Shown: one piece after another, positions 34,177-36,513 of the stretch
How the letters are laid out: each line of letters begins with the position of its first letter
How positions within the stretch are numbered: position 1 is the stretch's first letter
Assembly: GCA_025360845.1 (NCBI GenBank)
Contig: JANYBJ010000003.1
Span: 1 to 36,513 of the forward strand
Direction: 5' to 3'
Origin: a bacterium
GTDB lineage: Bacteria; Verrucomicrobiota; Kiritimatiellia; RFP12; UBA1067
Length of the DNA: 36,513 bases
Notes under the pieces: model-generated
Seen by the model: the letters and a program-made list of their open reading frames with translations, nothing else
Told to the model about the DNA's origin: nothing
Databases searched by the model: none
Program-made: the position numbers and the translations under genes

Positions 34177-34417
34177 ACGGATATATCCCAAATGCAATTT
34201 TTCGCGAAACGTATAATTTACCCTCGAATCTGTTCCCCCGCAAGGACAAGTTTTGATCCGGCGAAATGAAAACAACACTTGCCTCTCATTAACGGATTTG
34301 TCATAGTGTGAACATACACTCCATTAAGGAACACCACTGGCGTGATGTACGGGTGGAGGAACAACAAAACAGGCGGCCCCTCCGTGAGGCCGCCCCAGAA
34401 AAACGGAATGCTTTACC
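34177..34417. promoter_or_regulatory. Divergent intergenic region between the DUF2723 and EF-G-like genes
   Basis: For the DUF2723 operon a weak minus-strand promoter can be drawn: TTGCGG (34243-34238) and TAAATT (34220-34215) with 17-base spacing. A perfect 10-base palindrome, TTTCGCGAAA (34200-34209), lies just downstream in its leader and could bind a regulator. On the plus strand, TTGTCA (34298-34303) resembles a -35 box but no good -10 follows. A short inverted pair AGTGT/ACACT (34305-34309, 34316-34320) lies nearby. Confidence 0.3.
34372..34394 (-). terminator. GC-rich hairpin with T-rich flank on the minus strand
   Basis: GGCGGCC (34372-34378) and GGCCGCC (34388-34394) form a perfect 7-bp stem with a 9-base loop. 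Read on the minus strand, the stem is followed by TGTTTTGTTGTT, as in an intrinsic terminator that would stop antisense transcripts leaving the EF-G-like gene. Read on the plus strand it is a hairpin in the EF-G-like leader, ending 23 bases before the ATG. Confidence 0.35.
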
Positions 34418-36445
34418 ATGAGTGAACTACCTGTGTCAAACGTCCGGAATTTCGTGATTCTCGGACATAGCGGAAGCGGAAAGACAACCCTCACCGATGC
34501 TGTAGCCTTTAAGCTGGGGCTGAACGACCGCATGGGTCTGGTCGCCAACGGCTCCAGCATATCCGATACCGCCGAAGAGGAAAAGAACCGCAAGATCACC
34601 ATCTTCGCCAACAGTTTCTCCGCCGCTTACAAACTCGCCGACCAGGAGTACAGGCTGGTCTTCACCGACGCACCCGGCTTCATGGACTTCTACGGCCAGA
34701 TCCTCGGGGCCATCCGCTCCGCCGATTTCGCCCTCATCACCGTCGATGCCGTCTCCGGCGTACAGGTCGGCACGCGCCGCGCCTGGAAAGCCTGCAAAGA
34801 GGGCGGACTGTCGTCCACCTCCTTCATCATCACCGGCCTCGACAAGGAAAACGCCAGTTTCGAAAAAACCCTCGCCTCCATCCGCAACGCCTTTGGCGTG
34901 AACTGCGTGCCGGTCACGGCGCCGCTCACGGCCGACACGATGGTCAACATTCTAAAAGAGGAAAACCTGCCCGAGCACCTCGCCGAACTCCACAACAGCC
35001 TTGCGGAAACCGCCGCCGAAAGCGATGACGCCCTGATGGCGAAGTTTTTCGAGCAGGGCACGCTCTCGCCGGAAGAGATCAGCATCGGGCTGAAAGACGG
35101 CATCCGGTCCGGCGCCGTCCACCCCATCTACTCGGTGATGCCGCTCAAAGGGATCGGCATCTCCGAGCTGCTCGACAGCATGTGCCGCATCCTGCCCTGT
35201 CCGGGAAGCCGGGTTTTCTCCAATACGGAAGGCCAAGAGATCAAGGCCGACCCGAGCGGCCCGTTCGTGGCGCAGGTCTGGCGCACGACGACCGACACCT
35301 TCCTCGGACAGCTCAACTACATCCGCATCCTTTCCGGTACACTCACCCCCGGCATGACGATTCAGAACAACACGACCGATACCAAGGAAAGCGTCTCCGC
35401 CCTGTTGCAGGTGGTCGGCAAAAAGCAGAATCCCGTACCGAAAGCCGGGCCCGGTGACATCGTGGCTCTGCCCAAACTCAAGAACACGAAGACCGGCAAC
35501 ACCCTCGCCGCCGTCGGCAACCCCACCAAGCTGCCCGAGATCGCGTTCCCGCAGCCGGTCATGTACATGTCTCTGACGGCCAGGACCCAGGCCGACGACG
35601 ACAAACTCAGCAACGCCATCCACCGTCTGCTCGATGGTGACCCCACCCTGCATTATGAGAAACAGGTGGAAACCAAGCAGATTATCCTCAAGGGACTCGG
35701 CGATGTTCATATCGATGTCGCGGTCAGCCTGATGAAGTCGCAATCGAACGTCAGCGTCGATCTCGCCACACCGAAGGTGCCCTACCGCGAAACCGTCACC
35801 ATGCTCGGCAACGGACACTACCGCCACAAGAAGCAGTCCGGCGGGCGCGGCCAGTTCGGCGAGGTCTACCTGCGCGTCTCGCCCCGCCGTCCAGACGAGG
35901 AGGGCGAGTGGTTCCAGAACAAGACCGTCGGCGGCTCCATCCCCGGAAACTTCATGCCCGCAGTCCACAAAGGCGTCATCGAGGGCATGTTGGCCGGTGC
36001 CGTGGCGGGCTATCCGGTGCAGAACATCAACGTGGAGATCTACGACGGTTCGTACCACGATGTGGACTCGTCGGAAATCGCCTTTAAGATCGCCGGTTCG
36101 CGTGCCCTGCGCGAAGGCATGTCCAAGGCCCGGCCCGTGCTGCTGGAGCCCATCATGCGGCTCAAGATCACCATTCCCGAAGCCTTCATGGGCTCCATCA
36201 GCGGCGACATGCCCCACAAGCGCGGACGCGTGCTGGGCATGGAGGCCGAAGAGGGCATCCAGGTGATCACCGCCGAAGCCCCTCTCGCGGAACTCTTCAA
36301 ATACGCCGCGGAGCTGCGCTCCATCACGGGCGGACAAGGCTCGTTCACCATGGACTTCGACCGCTACGACATCGTCCCCTCGAACGTGGCGCAGAAGATC
36401 ATCGCCGAAGCGGCCAAGCACCGCACGCACGAAGACGAGGACTAG
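34418..36445 (+). CDS. EF-G-like translational GTPase (EF-G2-type paralogue)
   Basis: This 675-residue protein has the full EF-G domain order. The GTPase domain has the P-loop GHSGSGKT (16-23), a switch I remnant NRKITI and switch II DAPGF (84-88). Domain II contains GQLNYIRILSGTLTPGM, domain III KQIILKGLGDVHIDV, domain IV QSGGRGQFGEVYLRVSP and domain V EPIMRLKITIPEAFMGSISG. It is shorter than canonical EF-G (about 690-700). Position 88, where EF-G has the catalytic His of DTPGH, is Phe. The G4 motif, normally NKxD, reads TGLD (139-142), keeping only the Asp. Tyr or Phe at the switch II position is common in EF-G2-type paralogues, but the loss of both Asn and Lys in G4 is not usual. It probably acts on ribosomes in a role other than main elongation. 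The start has only a weak ribosome site. It stands alone, divergent from the DUF2723 operon. Confidence 0.88.
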   Translation: MSELPVSNVRNFVILGHSGSGKTTLTDAVAFKLGLNDRMGLVANGSSISDTAEEEKNRKITIFANSFSAAYKLADQEYRLVFTDAPGFMDFYGQILGAIRSADFALITVDAVSGVQVGTRRAWKACKEGGLSSTSFIITGLDKENASFEKTLASIRNAFGVNCVPVTAPLTADTMVNILKEENLPEHLAELHNSLAETAAESDDALMAKFFEQGTLSPEEISIGLKDGIRSGAVHPIYSVMPLKGIGISELLDSMCRILPCPGSRVFSNTEGQEIKADPSGPFVAQVWRTTTDTFLGQLNYIRILSGTLTPGMTIQNNTTDTKESVSALLQVVGKKQNPVPKAGPGDIVALPKLKNTKTGNTLAAVGNPTKLPEIAFPQPVMYMSLTARTQADDDKLSNAIHRLLDGDPTLHYEKQVETKQIILKGLGDVHIDVAVSLMKSQSNVSVDLATPKVPYRETVTMLGNGHYRHKKQSGGRGQFGEVYLRVSPRRPDEEGEWFQNKTVGGSIPGNFMPAVHKGVIEGMLAGAVAGYPVQNINVEIYDGSYHDVDSSEIAFKIAGSRALREGMSKARPVLLEPIMRLKITIPEAFMGSISGDMPHKRGRVLGMEAEEGIQVITAEAPLAELFKYAAELRSITGGQGSFTMDFDRYDIVPSNVAQKIIAEAAKHRTHEDED

Positions 36446-36513
36446 AGCTTTTTCTTAGGCGGCTCTCTCGAGGTAGGGACGTTTCCCCGAAACGTCCGCC
36501 GGACAGTCCGGAC
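36446..36513. repeat. Hairpin repeat downstream of the EF-G-like gene, cut by the window edge
   Basis: A perfect 8-bp stem, GGACGTTT (36477-36484) with AAACGTCC (36490-36497), has a 5-base loop. It is followed at once by a second small palindrome, CCGGA-CAG-TCCGG (36499-36511). The AGGGACG...CGTCCGCC frame matches the end of the element at 5721-5744, while the inner stem differs but still pairs. A T-run (36450-36454) lies before the hairpin, not after it, so intrinsic termination is not clear. No gene is visible here. Confidence 0.6.

Overview
The window is a GC-rich bacterial chromosome segment with no phage, plasmid or RNA genes. The gene content points to the PVC group, most likely Kiritimatiellota or a related Verrucomicrobia-like lineage: many large secreted glycosidases, a BspA-type leucine-rich protein with a verrucomicrobial-looking C-terminal module, a DUF2723/Agl23-like glycosyltransferase pair, and short palindromic repeats scattered between and inside genes. 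This placement is inferred from gene families; no marker gene was compared.

Layout. (1) 1-2485, plus strand: two overlapping SPFH/band 7 (flotillin-like) genes, the first cut by the window edge. (2) 2668-5609, minus strand: a GH71/99-like secreted glycosidase translationally coupled to a serine beta-lactamase-fold hydrolase. (3) 5905-20256, plus strand: five secreted carbohydrate-active proteins in a row. They are an NPCBM/GH36-type alpha-galactosidase with a C-terminal SGNH esterase domain, a GH2-type enzyme with an inserted beta-sandwich, a GH78-type rhamnosidase, an unassigned (alpha/alpha)6-barrel enzyme, and a GH29-type fucosidase-like protein with a discoidin domain. The first four are closely spaced and probably one operon. 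(4) 20297-25009, minus strand: a BspA-like LRR protein, a CbiM-PDGLE cobalt/nickel permease component, and a membrane-anchored solenoid made of about 19 copies of a 32-residue repeat. (5) 25161-34176, minus strand: a DUF2723 membrane glycosyltransferase-like protein, an Agl23-like GT-C protein and isoleucyl-tRNA synthetase, separated by only 3 and 4 bases and so almost certainly cotranscribed. (6) 34418-36445, plus strand: an EF-G-like translational GTPase.

How they fit. Regions 2 and 3 look like a glycan-degradation locus for a heteroglycan containing alpha-galactose, rhamnose, probably fucose, beta-linked sugars and perhaps acetyl esters. All of these proteins carry export signals. No transporter, regulator or sulfatase is encoded beside them. 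Region 5 couples membrane glycosyl transfer with a housekeeping synthetase.

The most unusual observations are: the SGNH domain of the alpha-galactosidase is circularly permuted (its GDS block comes after its DxxH block); a palindromic element of exactly 72 bp is carried in frame inside the Agl23-like gene and shares its end with an intergenic hairpin 27 kb away; a degenerate G-rich repeat sits in frame inside ileS; and an SPFH protein has three tandem copies of a ~58-residue module.
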